Source: Anaerotignum sp. MSJ-24
Lineage (GTDB): Bacteria > Bacillota > Clostridia > Lachnospirales > Anaerotignaceae
Direction: 5' to 3'
Length of the DNA: 64,000 nucleotides
NCBI RefSeq assembly: GCF_018918145.1
Contig: NZ_JAHLPX010000001.1
Coordinates: 248,001 to 312,000, forward strand
This document shows, one piece after another, positions 41,439 to 50,245 of the stretch; the first letter of the stretch is position 1, and each line of letters begins with the position of its first letter. Made by a program: the position numbers and the translations under genes. The notes beneath the pieces were generated by a model. That model searched no databases, was not told the origin of the DNA, and saw only the letters and a list, made by a program, of their open reading frames with translations.

Positions 41439-41680
41439 CAATTCTCCTCCTCACTTTCTACAATCTGTCTCACCATTTCAACATATACTCTTTTAATCGG
41501 TTCATGCTTCGGTATTGTAATAGGCACACACCCTATTTTTCTGAACGTGTAATGACTGCTTCCGCTTCTCGGCGCATTCATTACATATCCCTAACTTTCC
41601 AATACTTTTCTAAGTTCATCAAAGCGGAGGTCTTTTGATAAATTTCGTATACGTTTTATTAATTTATCCCATTGCGACAT
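41438..41680 (-). pseudogene. hicA: hicA toxin gene with an in-frame TAG at codon 30
   Basis: 80 codons from ATG 41680 (AGGAGG site) to TGA 41438. Residues 1-29 end KVLES, then TAG (41593-41591), then GYVMNAPRSGSSHYTFRK ... PITIPKHEPIKRVYVEMV, which holds the catalytic-histidine motif GSSHY. No other stop or frameshift is present, and the Shine-Dalgarno sites and coupling to hicB are intact. Related HicA proteins have an aromatic or other residue at this position. Either a nonsense-inactivated toxin or one made only by readthrough. Confidence 0.85.
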
Positions 41681-41754
41681 TTTCAATACCTCCTATCTAT
41701 ATGTATATTATATATGATACCATATATGGTGTCAACATTCTAAGGCTTTTATAG

Positions 41755-41783
41755 AAAAAGCCGCAAACATAAGTTTACGGCCG
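41755..41783 (-). terminator. Terminator after the cation exchanger
   Basis: Minus strand GCCGTAAAC/GTTTGCGGC stem followed by TTTTTC, just past the stop at 41789. Confidence 0.75.
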
Positions 41784-41788
41784 GAAAT

Positions 41789-42709
41789 TTATCTCATAAT
41801 GATATACGCACTATACGTACCATATATAAGCACGCAGAGCAGACCTTCAAGTCTTGACACTCTTTCCTTTGATCTTGCAAAAATGTATGTTACAATGCTT
41901 ACAAAAATCAATATACATACATCGGCAATTATCTCATAATCGGCGGTCATTGGAGCGATGGTCGAGGCAATACCGAGTATAAACAGAATATTGAATATAC
42001 ATGAGCCGACGGCATTACCGAGAGCAAGTCCGGAATCGCCCTTCTTTGCCGCAACGATTGATGTAACAAGCTCAGGAAGAGATGTTCCGATTGCAACAAT
42101 GGTGAGTCCGACAAGTGTATCGCTCATACCGAGAGATTTTGCAATAAGACTTGCATTATCTACAACAAGATCGCCGCCGAATACTATTGCGGCAAGGCCG
42201 CCGAGTATAAACACAACTGCCTTCGGAACAGATACCTTTTCGTCGGAGTTATCCTCTACCCTGTTTTTCAATGCACTTCTCACAACAACCGTAAGATATG
42301 CGGCAATGCCGGCAAGCAATATTACACCGTCAAGTCTGCTTAAGCTGCCGTCGAATATAAGCACCAGCAGAAGCACCGTTATTGCAATATTCCAGAGCAT
42401 ATCCCTTTTCAATATTTCTTTATCTGAATTGAACGGTATAATTACGGCACTGATACCGATTACCATAAGCAGGTTAAATATATTCGAACCGATTATATTA
42501 CCGAGCGAAATACCGTTATTTCCGCCGAGGCTTGCCGTTATGCTTACGGCTGTTTCCGGTGCACTTGTACCCATGGCAACAATAGTCAATCCGATAATAA
42601 CCGACGGAACCTTAAGTGCCTTTGCGACCGAAGATGCTCCGGAAACAAAGAAGTCCGCTCCCTTAACCAGCAGAACAAAACCGACAATAAGCAACAAATA
42701 CATCATCAT
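41789..42709 (-). CDS. CaCA-family cation/Ca2+ (probable Mn2+ or Ca2+) exchanger
   Basis: 306 residues, about ten membrane helices. The two alpha repeats are visible: VIIGLTIVAMGTSAPETAVSI with GNIIGSNIFNLL, and LVGLTIVAIGTSLPELVTSIVAA with GNAVGSCIFNIL. Members exchange Na+ or H+ for Ca2+ across the membrane. A Mn-sensing yybP-ykoY-type leader precedes it, so Mn2+ export is a reasonable inference. ATG 42709 (the first of three ATGs) has a GGAGG site. Confidence 0.9.
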   Translation of the reverse strand: MMMYLLLIVGFVLLVKGADFFVSGASSVAKALKVPSVIIGLTIVAMGTSAPETAVSITASLGGNNGISLGNIIGSNIFNLLMVIGISAVIIPFNSDKEILKRDMLWNIAITVLLLVLIFDGSLSRLDGVILLAGIAAYLTVVVRSALKNRVEDNSDEKVSVPKAVVFILGGLAAIVFGGDLVVDNASLIAKSLGMSDTLVGLTIVAIGTSLPELVTSIVAAKKGDSGLALGNAVGSCIFNILFILGIASTIAPMTADYEIIADVCILIFVSIVTYIFARSKERVSRLEGLLCVLIYGTYSAYIIMR

Positions 42710-42748
42710 AATATTACCTCCCAAAATAAATAAAATTTATTCAGGTAC

Positions 42749-42890
42749 AAAAAAGAGACCTTTATCGCACCTGTAATGCAATAAAAGTCTCGTCATATAC
42801 AATGGTGTATATTTATTGCCCGGCTGAAACAGCGTGATGACGAACAATAAACCATTCGATTTTACCGAATGTCAACTACTCCCTAATATT
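42749..42890 (-). promoter_or_regulatory. yybP-ykoY (Mn2+) riboswitch with terminator
   Basis: On the minus strand the leader has the motif GGGAGTAG (42883-42876), a GCCGGGCA segment, and GACGAGACTTTTAT, followed by a terminator stem GAGACTTTTATTGCA/TGCGATAAAGGTCTC and a T run (42754-42749). These are the conserved blocks of the yybP-ykoY class, which binds Mn2+ and usually turns on exporters by preventing termination. TTGACA at 42926-42921 is a likely -35 box. The exchanger starts 40 bases downstream. Confidence 0.85.
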
Positions 42891-42956
42891 TATATAATAT
42901 TTACCACATAAAGCCTTATCTGTCAACAGTTATATTTCAATATATGCAAATTTTAT

Positions 42957-43289
42957 TTAGAAAATTACCGTAAGAAGCATTTTGAAATTCTCTACACCGA
43001 AAACCGCATGAGGATGTCCGGCAGGCATAACGATTGTATCGCCTTCGTGAAGTTCGTGCTCTATACCATCTATTGTTATTCTTCCGACTCCGTCGAGGCA
43101 CTGAACCATAGCATCGCCCATTGATTCATGTGTGCTTATCTCTTCACCCTTCCAGAATGAGAAAAGTGTAAGGCTGACATATTCATTCTGTGCAAGTGTT
43201 TTGCTTACAACCTGTCCTTCCTGATAGCTGAGCTCTGTTTTAAGGTTTAATTTTTCTGATTTTTTGATATTTTTAATTTTAACGTCCAT
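42957..43289 (-). CDS. Small cupin-domain protein
   Basis: 110 residues, a single double-stranded beta-helix barrel: SLTLFSFWKGEEISTHESMGDAMVQCLDGVGRITIDG (motif 1 modified) and HELHEGDTIVMPAGHPHAVFGVENFKM (motif 2 with HPHAV). Such stand-alone cupins often bind a metal; the role here is unknown. Separate from the riboswitch-controlled gene, which starts its transcript between them. Confidence 0.85.
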   Translation of the reverse strand: MDVKIKNIKKSEKLNLKTELSYQEGQVVSKTLAQNEYVSLTLFSFWKGEEISTHESMGDAMVQCLDGVGRITIDGIEHELHEGDTIVMPAGHPHAVFGVENFKMLLTVIF

Positions 43290-43419
43290 TATCCATACCT
43301 CCGATTTTTATTCATAATCATTATAACTCATTTGCATATGATAAATCCGTTTTAATTACAACATTTTAGAGATTTTTTAACATATACATTATTGTATATA
43401 AATAAATGAGGTGACTTTC

Positions 43420-44232
43420 TTGATTATCAAAGCCTTCAAACTTAGAAAACAACAACTTCTGCTCGGCATAGCGATAATTGCCGCATTTGCCGCCGTTATC
43501 AAAGCTGTACCACCTGCCGCAAAAACCGTATTCAACACAGTTGTTGCAAAAACCGAGCGTCTTCTGCCGATATACTGTGTGCAGACCGATGAACCGAAAA
43601 TAGCAATCAGCTTTGACGCCGCTTAGGGAGCGGACGACACCGACCGACTGCTTGAAATACTCGAAGAGAACGATGTAAAAACGACCTTTTTCATGTGCGG
43701 CTACTGGGTAGACAAATATCCGGAGGAGGTCAAGAAGATTGCTGAGGCCGGACACGATATCGGAAACCACTCCGCTACCCATCCGCATATGAGCCAGCTG
43801 TCCTCCGAGCAGATAGCCGAAGAGCTTACCGCAACAGGCGAGAAGGTAAAGAATATAACCGGAGTGGAAATGAATCTTTTTCGTGCTCCCTTCGGAGAAT
43901 ATACCAATGACGTTATTTCAACAGCTGAAAAATGCGGATACTATACGGTGCAATGGGATGTTGATTCCCTTGACTGGAAGGAATACGGTGTTGATTCCGA
44001 AATCAACCAGGTTTTGAACCACAAGCACCTTTCCAACGGCTCAATTATACTTTTCCACAACGATGCCAAATACACTCCCGATGCTCTCGGCACAATAATA
44101 AAGGGTCTTAAGGATAAAGGCTACGAAATCGTTCCCATATCCGAGCTTATTATAAAAGACAACTACACCATCAACGCCGAAGGCAGACAAATTCCAAACG
44201 AAGTCACAAACAAAAATTCACTTACAGATTAA
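43420..44232 (+). pseudogene. pdaB: pdaB-like polysaccharide deacetylase with an in-frame TAG at codon 69
   Basis: 270 codons. TTG start at 43420 after a GAGGTG site; membrane helix (LLLGIAIIAAFAAVI); NodB domain from KIAISFDAA. TAG at 43624-43626 replaces the tryptophan of the conserved family motif (TFDISWG in B. subtilis PdaB; here SFDAA-stop-GADDTD). The rest is intact: THPHMSQ metal site region, FRAPFGEYTNDV, WDVDSLDWKEYG and ILFHNDAKYTPDAL. The family deacetylates peptidoglycan during spore formation. TGG to TAG is one substitution. Pseudogene or recoded. Confidence 0.85.
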
Positions 44233-44301
44233 TTTTATAGTAAAAATGCATATATTTTTCACTTTGTTTTTAATAAAATACATCATTTTAACAACAGTAT
44301 A

Positions 44302-44330
44302 TTGTTATTTATATATTTTCATGTTATAAT
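44302..44330 (+). promoter_or_regulatory. Promoter of the DUF1847 gene
   Basis: TTGTTA (44302-44307), 17 bases, TATAAT (44325-44330), 44 bases before the ATG. Confidence 0.6.
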
Positions 44331-44373
44331 TTAGTTGTTTATATCGCAATAATTATACTTGGGAGGATTGCAC

Positions 44374-45024
44374 ATGGAAGATATTTCAAAAATGTCATGT
44401 GTTGACTGTTCAGTCGGAAACTGCAACTTTATGGACAAATCATTTCCGCAGTTCTGTCCTACCGTCAACACAATAGACGAAGAAAAACGTGATGAAATCA
44501 AAAATATTTATGAGGAAGAGGAAAACCGCAAATGTATGCTTTCAGCCGCAATGGTTGAATACGAAGGCTACGGCAAAACAACCCGTATTGAAGAAATAAT
44601 GGAATTTGCCAGAAAAATGGGCTTTAAAAAAATCGGAATTGCCAACTGCTTAGGTCTTATAAAGGAAGCAGGTACACTTGGAAAAATACTCCGCTACAAC
44701 GGCTTTGAGGTAGTCGGCTACGGCTGCAAAATCGGCTGTATTCCCAAGGTTGAAATCGGCATTCCCGAAGAATGCAATGCGGTTGGCAAAAATATCTGCA
44801 ATCCTATTTTACAGGCTAAAATGCTCAATGAGGCAAAGACTGAGCTTAATATAGTTGTCGGTTTATGTGTAGGCCACGACAGCTTATTCTACAAATACTC
44901 CGACGCTCTTGTAACAACAGCGGTAACAAAGGACAGAATTCTCGGACACAATCCCGTTGCGGCACTTTACGGTGCAGATTTCTATTTTAAGAAAAGAATG
45001 TATCCGCCCAAAGAGGATAAATAA
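44374..45024 (+). CDS. DUF1847 cysteine-rich protein
   Basis: 216 residues with clustered cysteines at the N-terminus (MSCVDCSVGNC ... FCPTV) and in the middle (YGCKIGCIPK ... PEECNAVGKNICNP), and the conserved VVGLCVGHDSLFYKYSDALVTTAVTKDR. This matches DUF1847, a family of unknown function presumed to bind metal or an Fe-S cluster. ATG 44374 with a GGGAGGA site. Single gene ending in a convergent terminator. Confidence 0.85.
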   Translation: MEDISKMSCVDCSVGNCNFMDKSFPQFCPTVNTIDEEKRDEIKNIYEEEENRKCMLSAAMVEYEGYGKTTRIEEIMEFARKMGFKKIGIANCLGLIKEAGTLGKILRYNGFEVVGYGCKIGCIPKVEIGIPEECNAVGKNICNPILQAKMLNEAKTELNIVVGLCVGHDSLFYKYSDALVTTAVTKDRILGHNPVAALYGADFYFKKRMYPPKEDK

Positions 45025-45038
45025 ATTTTAAAATTAAA

Positions 45039-45078
45039 GGCGTATGAAAAAATAAATTCTGTTTTTTCACACGCCTTT
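45039..45078. terminator. Convergent terminator after the DUF1847 gene
   Basis: AGGCGTATGAAAAAA pairs with TTTTTTCACACGCCT with one mismatch; it also lies at the end of the minus-strand gene at 45067. Confidence 0.75.
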
Positions 45079-45489
45079 TCTCTGCTCATATATTTCCTTT
45101 AAATCGTCTATCGCCGGTTCGGGATCCATAGTATGAAACATAAAATAATTTCGTTTCATTGTTTTCACATCAGCCTGCTTATATATCTGCGAACTGCTTT
45201 CGCCCGTATAATAGTGCCAATATCTATATATATATCCAATCCAGTATATTGTGTCCTTCGGATATATTTCTCCGCCCTTTATCAGCTTATCTCCTGCTCC
45301 GTCCTCAATTTCCTCAAGGAGATATTCTTCGCCTGCCCATTGCATACGGTTATATACCGAATCGAGCTGTTTTGCGATATCGGATTTCATAAATATTCTG
45401 ATAAACACGGCACTGTCATAGCCCTTATCAACGGAAAGTTCAAACAGCCTTCCCTGTATATCGCAAAGCTTAAAATCCATTGGCTCCAT
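45067..45489 (-). CDS. Unrecognised partner of the HTH-DUF3990 protein, possible antitoxin
   Basis: 140 residues, acidic, no signal peptide or membrane helix. Pattern: FKLCDIQGRLFELSVDKGYDSAVFIRIFMKSDIAKQLD, an EEYLLEEIEDG segment, YPKDTIYWIGYIYRYWHYYTGESSSQIYK. It follows the HTH-DUF3990 gene by 11 bases with a GAGGTG site, so the two are co-expressed. The size and placement suit an antitoxin or immunity protein; that is inference from context. Confidence 0.6.
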   Translation of the reverse strand: MEPMDFKLCDIQGRLFELSVDKGYDSAVFIRIFMKSDIAKQLDSVYNRMQWAGEEYLLEEIEDGAGDKLIKGGEIYPKDTIYWIGYIYRYWHYYTGESSSQIYKQADVKTMKRNYFMFHTMDPEPAIDDLKEIYEQRKGV

Positions 45490-45500
45490 CAGCTTTCACC

Positions 45501-46361
45501 TCACAAAGCATCATCAAGAATTTCATCAAAAAATCTGCCTTCTCTGCGGTAGTCCTTGCATACCCTGTTGGCAAAATCAACTCCGCTCTTGCGGTTTTTA
45601 TCCGCAATGGTCCGCAAAAAGCGTTTTTCAAAACCTGATATATCAAGCTCTTTTTCTATCCTTACCGCATCACAGCCTTTTTGCGTTACAACTGCATACT
45701 GCTTACCGAGCTTCAATGCCGACAGGCTGTTTACCAATGCTGTATCCGTAATATTCCCGTTAAAAAAGTTGTCAATTACGTAGAACATTCTGTCATTGGC
45801 TATACTGCCGACAATCAAATCTTTATTTTCCGACATATCCCGATACTTCTTATAAAACCCGGTACCTTTTATTTTGTCCATTTTACCTCTGTTATATGCT
45901 ATAAGCATTGCCCATTCCAAATCCGGCTCAACATTAAGCAAATCAAGATTTTTCAAATCCAGAGAAACAATATAAAATTTCGATTTCGGATAATCGCATA
46001 TCAATGTAAGCGGCTGACTCGGCTCTGTTCCCATATAAAAGCCCTTTCCGAAATCACATTTATCCCTGCTTTTCGGCATTATTCTGCCGTTAATTCCGGA
46101 TTTTGAGCCATGATACAGCAATATTCGGTTTTCTTCCAACACAATACTATCGGCGGCGGCTTTTATTTCATCAATAATCATATCATAAGCAGGAATATTA
46201 TTTTTAACACACAATGAATAAATGCCTTCTGCCATGTTCTCCGTCGGAGCGGCGCCCTTTTCCCAACGATTGACCGTTGACGCCGTAACGCCTATTTTTT
46301 CGGCAAACTCCTTTTGGCTTATATTCATATATGTGCGGATTTTTTTGATTATTTTCTGCAT
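45501..46361 (-). CDS. XRE-type HTH fused to a DUF3990 ADP-ribosyltransferase-like domain
   Basis: 286 residues. Residues 1-60 are an XRE helix-turn-helix (MNISQKEFAEKIGVTASTVNRWEKG). Residues about 80-230 match DUF3990: ILLYHGSKSGINGRI, CDFGKGFYMGTEPSQPLTLI, FYIVSLDLKNLDLLNV, DLIVGSIANDRMFYVI. The HGS and GKGFYMG motifs resemble the NAD-binding residues of ADP-ribosyltransferase folds. The fusion of a DNA-binding antitoxin-like head to a possible toxin body, with a downstream partner gene, suggests a self-regulated toxin-antitoxin unit. Confidence 0.75.
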   Translation of the reverse strand: MQKIIKKIRTYMNISQKEFAEKIGVTASTVNRWEKGAAPTENMAEGIYSLCVKNNIPAYDMIIDEIKAAADSIVLEENRILLYHGSKSGINGRIMPKSRDKCDFGKGFYMGTEPSQPLTLICDYPKSKFYIVSLDLKNLDLLNVEPDLEWAMLIAYNRGKMDKIKGTGFYKKYRDMSENKDLIVGSIANDRMFYVIDNFFNGNITDTALVNSLSALKLGKQYAVVTQKGCDAVRIEKELDISGFEKRFLRTIADKNRKSGVDFANRVCKDYRREGRFFDEILDDAL

Positions 46362-46388
46362 AAATGCCGCCTCCGATACACTTTTACA

Positions 46389-46727
46389 TTATTTCTCCTG
46401 ATTAAGTTCAAATCTTTCGAAATATCCGATAAGCTCGCCATTCTCATCTCTTACGGGATTAATATATTTTCTGAGGTTATCGGTTGTCACTCCGAGGTAT
46501 ATTTCACTTCCGTGTGCTTTGAGCTTTTCTACCGAGCGGATAATCATTTTCTGGATATTTTCATCATGGCAGTCAAGAAGATTTTTGCCGATTAAATCCC
46601 TGTATCCTCTTACCTCATAGAAATAAAATTCTGCCTTTTTATTCATATACCGTATTATATGGTTCACATCAACATACATAATCGGATACGGTATTGCATC
46701 AAGAATATACTGCTCCATTGTTTTCAT
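46389..46727 (-). CDS. Stand-alone PAS-domain protein
   Basis: 112 residues forming one PAS domain: DAIPYPIMYVDVNHIIRYMNKKAEFYF, then YRDLIGKNLLDCHDENIQKMIIRSVEKL, GSEIYLGVTTDNLRKYINPVRDENGELIGYFERFE. The DCH motif and layout resemble the PAS end of DUF438-type proteins that bind heme, but no other part of those is present. It has an AGGGGG site and lies 20 bases downstream of queA on the same strand. Confidence 0.75.
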   Translation of the reverse strand: MKTMEQYILDAIPYPIMYVDVNHIIRYMNKKAEFYFYEVRGYRDLIGKNLLDCHDENIQKMIIRSVEKLKAHGSEIYLGVTTDNLRKYINPVRDENGELIGYFERFELNQEK

Positions 46728-46747
46728 ATAAAATCCCCCTTAGACCG

Positions 46748-47773
46748 TTATACAATAAACATTGCGTCGCCGAAGGAGAAAAATCTGTACTTCTCTTCAA
46801 CGGCAATTTTGTAGGTATCAAGTATTCTGTCTTTTCCGACCAACGCCGCAACAAGCATTATAAGCGTGGATTCCGGCAGATGGAAATTTGTTATAAGGCA
46901 GTCGATAGCCTTAAATTTATATCCGGGATAAATAAATATCTTTGTCCAGCCGCTTCCGGCATGAACAACACCGTTTTCATCGGTTACGGATTCAAGCGTT
47001 CTTGTGCTTGTTGTGCCTACCGCAATTATTCTGCCGCCGTTTTTCTTTACATTGTTTATCTTTTCTGCCTCTGATTCCTCAACCACATAATATTCAGAGT
47101 GCATTTCATGGTTTGTAACGTCCTCAACCTTAACGGGACGGAATGTTCCCAGACCGACATGAAGCGTTACATGTGCAATCTCAACGCCCATATCCTTTAT
47201 CTGCTGAAGAAGCTCCGGTGTAAAATGCAGACCTGCCGTAGGTGCTGCCGCAGAGCCGTCATGCACAGCATAAACCGTCTGATATCGGTTTTTATCCTCA
47301 AGCTTATGTGTTATATACGGAGGAAGCGGCATTTCTCCGAGCTCCTCAAGTATATTTTCAAAAACTCCGTCATAGTGAAATTTAACAATTCTGTTGCCGC
47401 CTTCGATTACCTCAAGTATTTCCGCCTCAAGTCTGCCGTCGCCGAAGGTTATTACATCGCCCGGCTTTGCCTTTTTTCCGGGATAAGTAAGCACTTCCCA
47501 TGTATCAAGGTCTTTACGCACAAGAAGAAGTATCTCCACTCTCGCTCCGGTATTTTTTCTTTCTCCGATAAGTCTTGCCGGAAGAACCTTTGTATCGTTT
47601 ATTACAAGGCAGTCGCCTTTTTTAAGGTATTCCGTTATATCTCTGAATATTTTGTGTTCAATTTCTCCGCTGTCCTTATGAAGCACAAGAAGTCTTGAAG
47701 ATGCTCTGTCCTTAAGCGGCTCCTGTGCTATAAGCTCCTGCGGAAGGTCATAATAAAAATCACTTGTTTTCAT
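46748..47773 (-). CDS. queA: S-adenosylmethionine:tRNA ribosyltransferase-isomerase
   Basis: 341 residues. QueA makes epoxyqueuosine in tRNA from preQ1 and the ribosyl part of SAM. Motifs: [91 protein letters not shown] and [28 protein letters not shown] ribosome site. It follows spoIID by 13 bases, a common clostridial pairing. Confidence 0.96.
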   Translation of the reverse strand: MKTSDFYYDLPQELIAQEPLKDRASSRLLVLHKDSGEIEHKIFRDITEYLKKGDCLVINDTKVLPARLIGERKNTGARVEILLLVRKDLDTWEVLTYPGKKAKPGDVITFGDGRLEAEILEVIEGGNRIVKFHYDGVFENILEELGEMPLPPYITHKLEDKNRYQTVYAVHDGSAAAPTAGLHFTPELLQQIKDMGVEIAHVTLHVGLGTFRPVKVEDVTNHEMHSEYYVVEESEAEKINNVKKNGGRIIAVGTTSTRTLESVTDENGVVHAGSGWTKIFIYPGYKFKAIDCLITNFHLPESTLIMLVAALVGKDRILDTYKIAVEEKYRFFSFGDAMFIV

Positions 47774-47786
47774 ATTCTTTCTCCGA

Positions 47787-49469
47787 TTATTCTACTGTTA
47801 CTCCTGTATAGTAATGCTGTAATATTTCGATATAGTCATATCCGAGCTGTCCGTAGCCGTTGGCACCTCTCTGGCTTAAGCCGACACCATGACCTATTGC
47901 ACGGCCGGAAATGTTTATTGTTGAACCGCTTGAACGGATTACCGTTGTTCCGGTTGAAGCTGTGCTTGTTGAAGAACTGCCTGCCGCATTGTTTATGAAC
48001 GGAACAAGCTCAGGTATTTTGCTTAAGTCAACGGATTTTCCGTCCGCACCGTATGCCTTTGTGCCGGAGGCTGTTGAATAAACAACCGCACAGTCGTTAC
48101 CTATCACGTAGTTATTCTTATCCGTCATTGTATATCCGTCAATAGGTGACGAAACAAACGTACCGAGTGCAACATTAAGATTTGAATTTGAACCCGATGA
48201 CGAATTTCCCGATTCGGTTATGCCGTTTGTTATTGTGAACACACGGCTTGAAAGCGATGAGCCGATTGCATTAAACACAGTACGACAGCTTTCGAGTGTT
48301 ATGGCCTTAGTGCCTTCCGTTCCTATAAATTCAACCTTCTGCACCCTGCTTGTCTTATTGTCTATTGTTATTCTCATGCCTGTTGCCGAGCCTATATTGT
48401 AACCTTTGGCAGCACATATTTTGTCTATATCGGAAAGTGTGAATGTTCTTGTCCATGTCTGACAGTCGGTTTCATATTCATCGGGAACTGCCTTAAGGTA
48501 AGGAACATCATTACCCCATACGTTTACGGCGTCTTCGCTATATCCGCCCGATGATGACGAGAAAAGTGCCTCAATGGGTGAACCGTTATAATATATTGCT
48601 TTTCCTTCTGTGTCAACAACCGCCTGTGTTGTTGTTTTGCTTTCATTTGTATATCCGCCATATACCTGACAATGGGTTGTATCGCAAATATCATAGCCCA
48701 AATCAGACTTTTTCTGCACCTTAATAAGCGCATAGGTTCTTGCGGCACAAGCCTGTGCTTTTATTGCCTCATAAGCATAGCTTGACGGTATTTCCGAAGG
48801 AACAACGCCGTAAAGATATTCCTCAAAATCAACTATGTTTACTGCCGTTATAAGTCCGCTTGACGCAAGCTGGAACTTCATTATTCCTCTGTATTCCCTT
48901 GAACCGAGGTCAACATTTGTATCAGCACTCTGTCCGGCAAAATACGCATCTGTATTTGTTATAAGGAATATGGGATCACCGCTTACCGAAAGAATAAGCA
49001 CATCGGAAGGCGCTACCGCAGAGCCGCCCAATGAAGCTGCGGCAGTCTGTGCTTCGCTCATTGACTGATAGCCGTATATTGTTACTGTCCAGCCTCTGTT
49101 ATTATATCCGGGAAGTGCATTGGCATAGCCCTGTGATATATAGTTATCTGCCTGTGCCTTTGCATCGTCAAAGCCGTTGGCGTCTATGGGAATGACCACC
49201 TGATAGCTTACACCGACTCTGACTGCAAAGCCGTTGGCTGAATAAAACTCGGATATTGTGGTATAATCAAGAGGATCATCCGAAGGGCTGTCGATAAATT
49301 TCAAAGTCTTATTCTGAATGTTTATCTGCTGTTTGTTTTCATAGGCGCTTGTAAGTCCTACTCTTATGTATTCGGGCATGGTTGTTTTTGCAAAGGCTGT
49401 TGCCGGTGTACTCGAAAGCATAAGAACAGCACACACAACCGCTGACGCTATTCTTTTTAAATATTTCAA
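47787..49469 (-). CDS. spoIID: SpoIID/LytB-domain sporulation or wall protein
   Basis: 560 residues. Signal peptide ([16 protein letters not shown]), a SPOR-like repeat around residues 75-150 ([29 protein letters not shown]), the SpoIID domain from about 205 ([65 protein letters not shown]), and an end segment [35 protein letters not shown]. SpoIID is a lytic transglycosylase in spore engulfment; the longer architecture also fits LytB-type amidase enhancers. Start is TTG 49469 with a GGAGG site. Confidence 0.88.
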   Translation of the reverse strand: MKYLKRIASAVVCAVLMLSSTPATAFAKTTMPEYIRVGLTSAYENKQQINIQNKTLKFIDSPSDDPLDYTTISEFYSANGFAVRVGVSYQVVIPIDANGFDDAKAQADNYISQGYANALPGYNNRGWTVTIYGYQSMSEAQTAAASLGGSAVAPSDVLILSVSGDPIFLITNTDAYFAGQSADTNVDLGSREYRGIMKFQLASSGLITAVNIVDFEEYLYGVVPSEIPSSYAYEAIKAQACAARTYALIKVQKKSDLGYDICDTTHCQVYGGYTNESKTTTQAVVDTEGKAIYYNGSPIEALFSSSSGGYSEDAVNVWGNDVPYLKAVPDEYETDCQTWTRTFTLSDIDKICAAKGYNIGSATGMRITIDNKTSRVQKVEFIGTEGTKAITLESCRTVFNAIGSSLSSRVFTITNGITESGNSSSGSNSNLNVALGTFVSSPIDGYTMTDKNNYVIGNDCAVVYSTASGTKAYGADGKSVDLSKIPELVPFINNAAGSSSTSTASTGTTVIRSSGSTINISGRAIGHGVGLSQRGANGYGQLGYDYIEILQHYYTGVTVE

Positions 49470-49644
49470 AATTATTACCTCCGCTTTTCATATTTATTAC
49501 ACTGTACATTATAAAATATAATCGTTCAAAATGCAAAAACTAAAGGGGGCTATAATGAATTTTAATAAAAATTTAATATTTAAGGATATGGAGATTTGCT
49601 CAAAGTCTTAATAAAAGCGATATACCATAAGTGCAAAAAATCGT

Positions 49645-49674
49645 CCTGTTACAGACAGAACGATTTTTGTGTTT
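49645..49674. terminator. Terminator by the relE gene
   Basis: AAATCGTCCTGT pairs with ACAGAACGATTT with one mismatch around a short loop; T runs follow on both strands. Confidence 0.75.
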
Positions 49675-49926
49675 TCAATATTTATTATATATTTGTCCCC
49701 TGTTTCCTGCACCGATTACATATACAATCAATTCACCGTTATCCACTGTATAAATAATTCTGTAATCACCGACACGCAATCTGAATAAATCATCATGCCC
49801 TTTCATCTGCTTTATATCACTGCCATATGGTAACAGGTTGATAGCTTCTATAATTCTCTTTTTAGTTGGCATCGGAAGTTTATCAATAAATTTTTTGGCT
49901 TTCTTTTTAATGATAATTTTATACAT
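49675..49926 (-). CDS. RelE/ParE-family toxin
   Basis: 83 residues. MYKIIIKKKAKKFIDKLPMPTKKRIIEAINLL, then KGHDDLFRLRVGDYRIIYTVDNGELIVYVIGAGNRGQIY match the RelE fold, with basic residues R/K and tyrosine placed as in ribosome-dependent mRNA endonucleases. It overlaps the preceding antitoxin stop codon region, the usual antitoxin-toxin order. Confidence 0.9.
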   Translation of the reverse strand: MYKIIIKKKAKKFIDKLPMPTKKRIIEAINLLPYGSDIKQMKGHDDLFRLRVGDYRIIYTVDNGELIVYVIGAGNRGQIYNKY

Positions 49927-50141
49927 CAGTCAATGCCCCATTCTTTTTTACACTCTTCAAGTGTATACTCTTTGTCCTTGTCGGGATCTTTATCTTTTTT
50001 ATAATCCTGCCAAAGTTCTTCGCAAAAATCTTCATCAGATTCCTCATCAGCAGTTATTCCCTGCACATATGCAAGAACATAGCCCATTTTATAATCCGGC
50101 ACTTTATCCAGCAATTTAATTATTATTTCCTTGTTACTCAT
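49926..50141 (-). CDS. Acidic antitoxin of the RelE pair
   Basis: 71 residues; an N-terminal helix KEIIIKLLDKVPDYKMGYVLAYVQGI and an acidic tail rich in Glu, Asp and Lys (DEESDEDFCEELWQDYKKDKDPDKDKEYTLEEC). The tail resembles those of small RelE antitoxins of gut clostridia. No helix-turn-helix is seen. Identified mainly by position and composition. Confidence 0.7.
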   Translation of the reverse strand: MSNKEIIIKLLDKVPDYKMGYVLAYVQGITADEESDEDFCEELWQDYKKDKDPDKDKEYTLEECKKEWGID

Positions 50142-50245
50142 TGTATCACCTCATTATTATACTAATTATATATTCACAAATTTATATCATTTATTTTCTA
50201 TATATTATAATATACGCTTACACAGATTACAATAAAGTTGAAAAA

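Noticed and set aside
46728-47800. A preQ1 riboswitch near queA
   Set aside because: queA follows spoIID by 13 bases and no preQ1 aptamer motif is visible upstream of spoIID or tgt.
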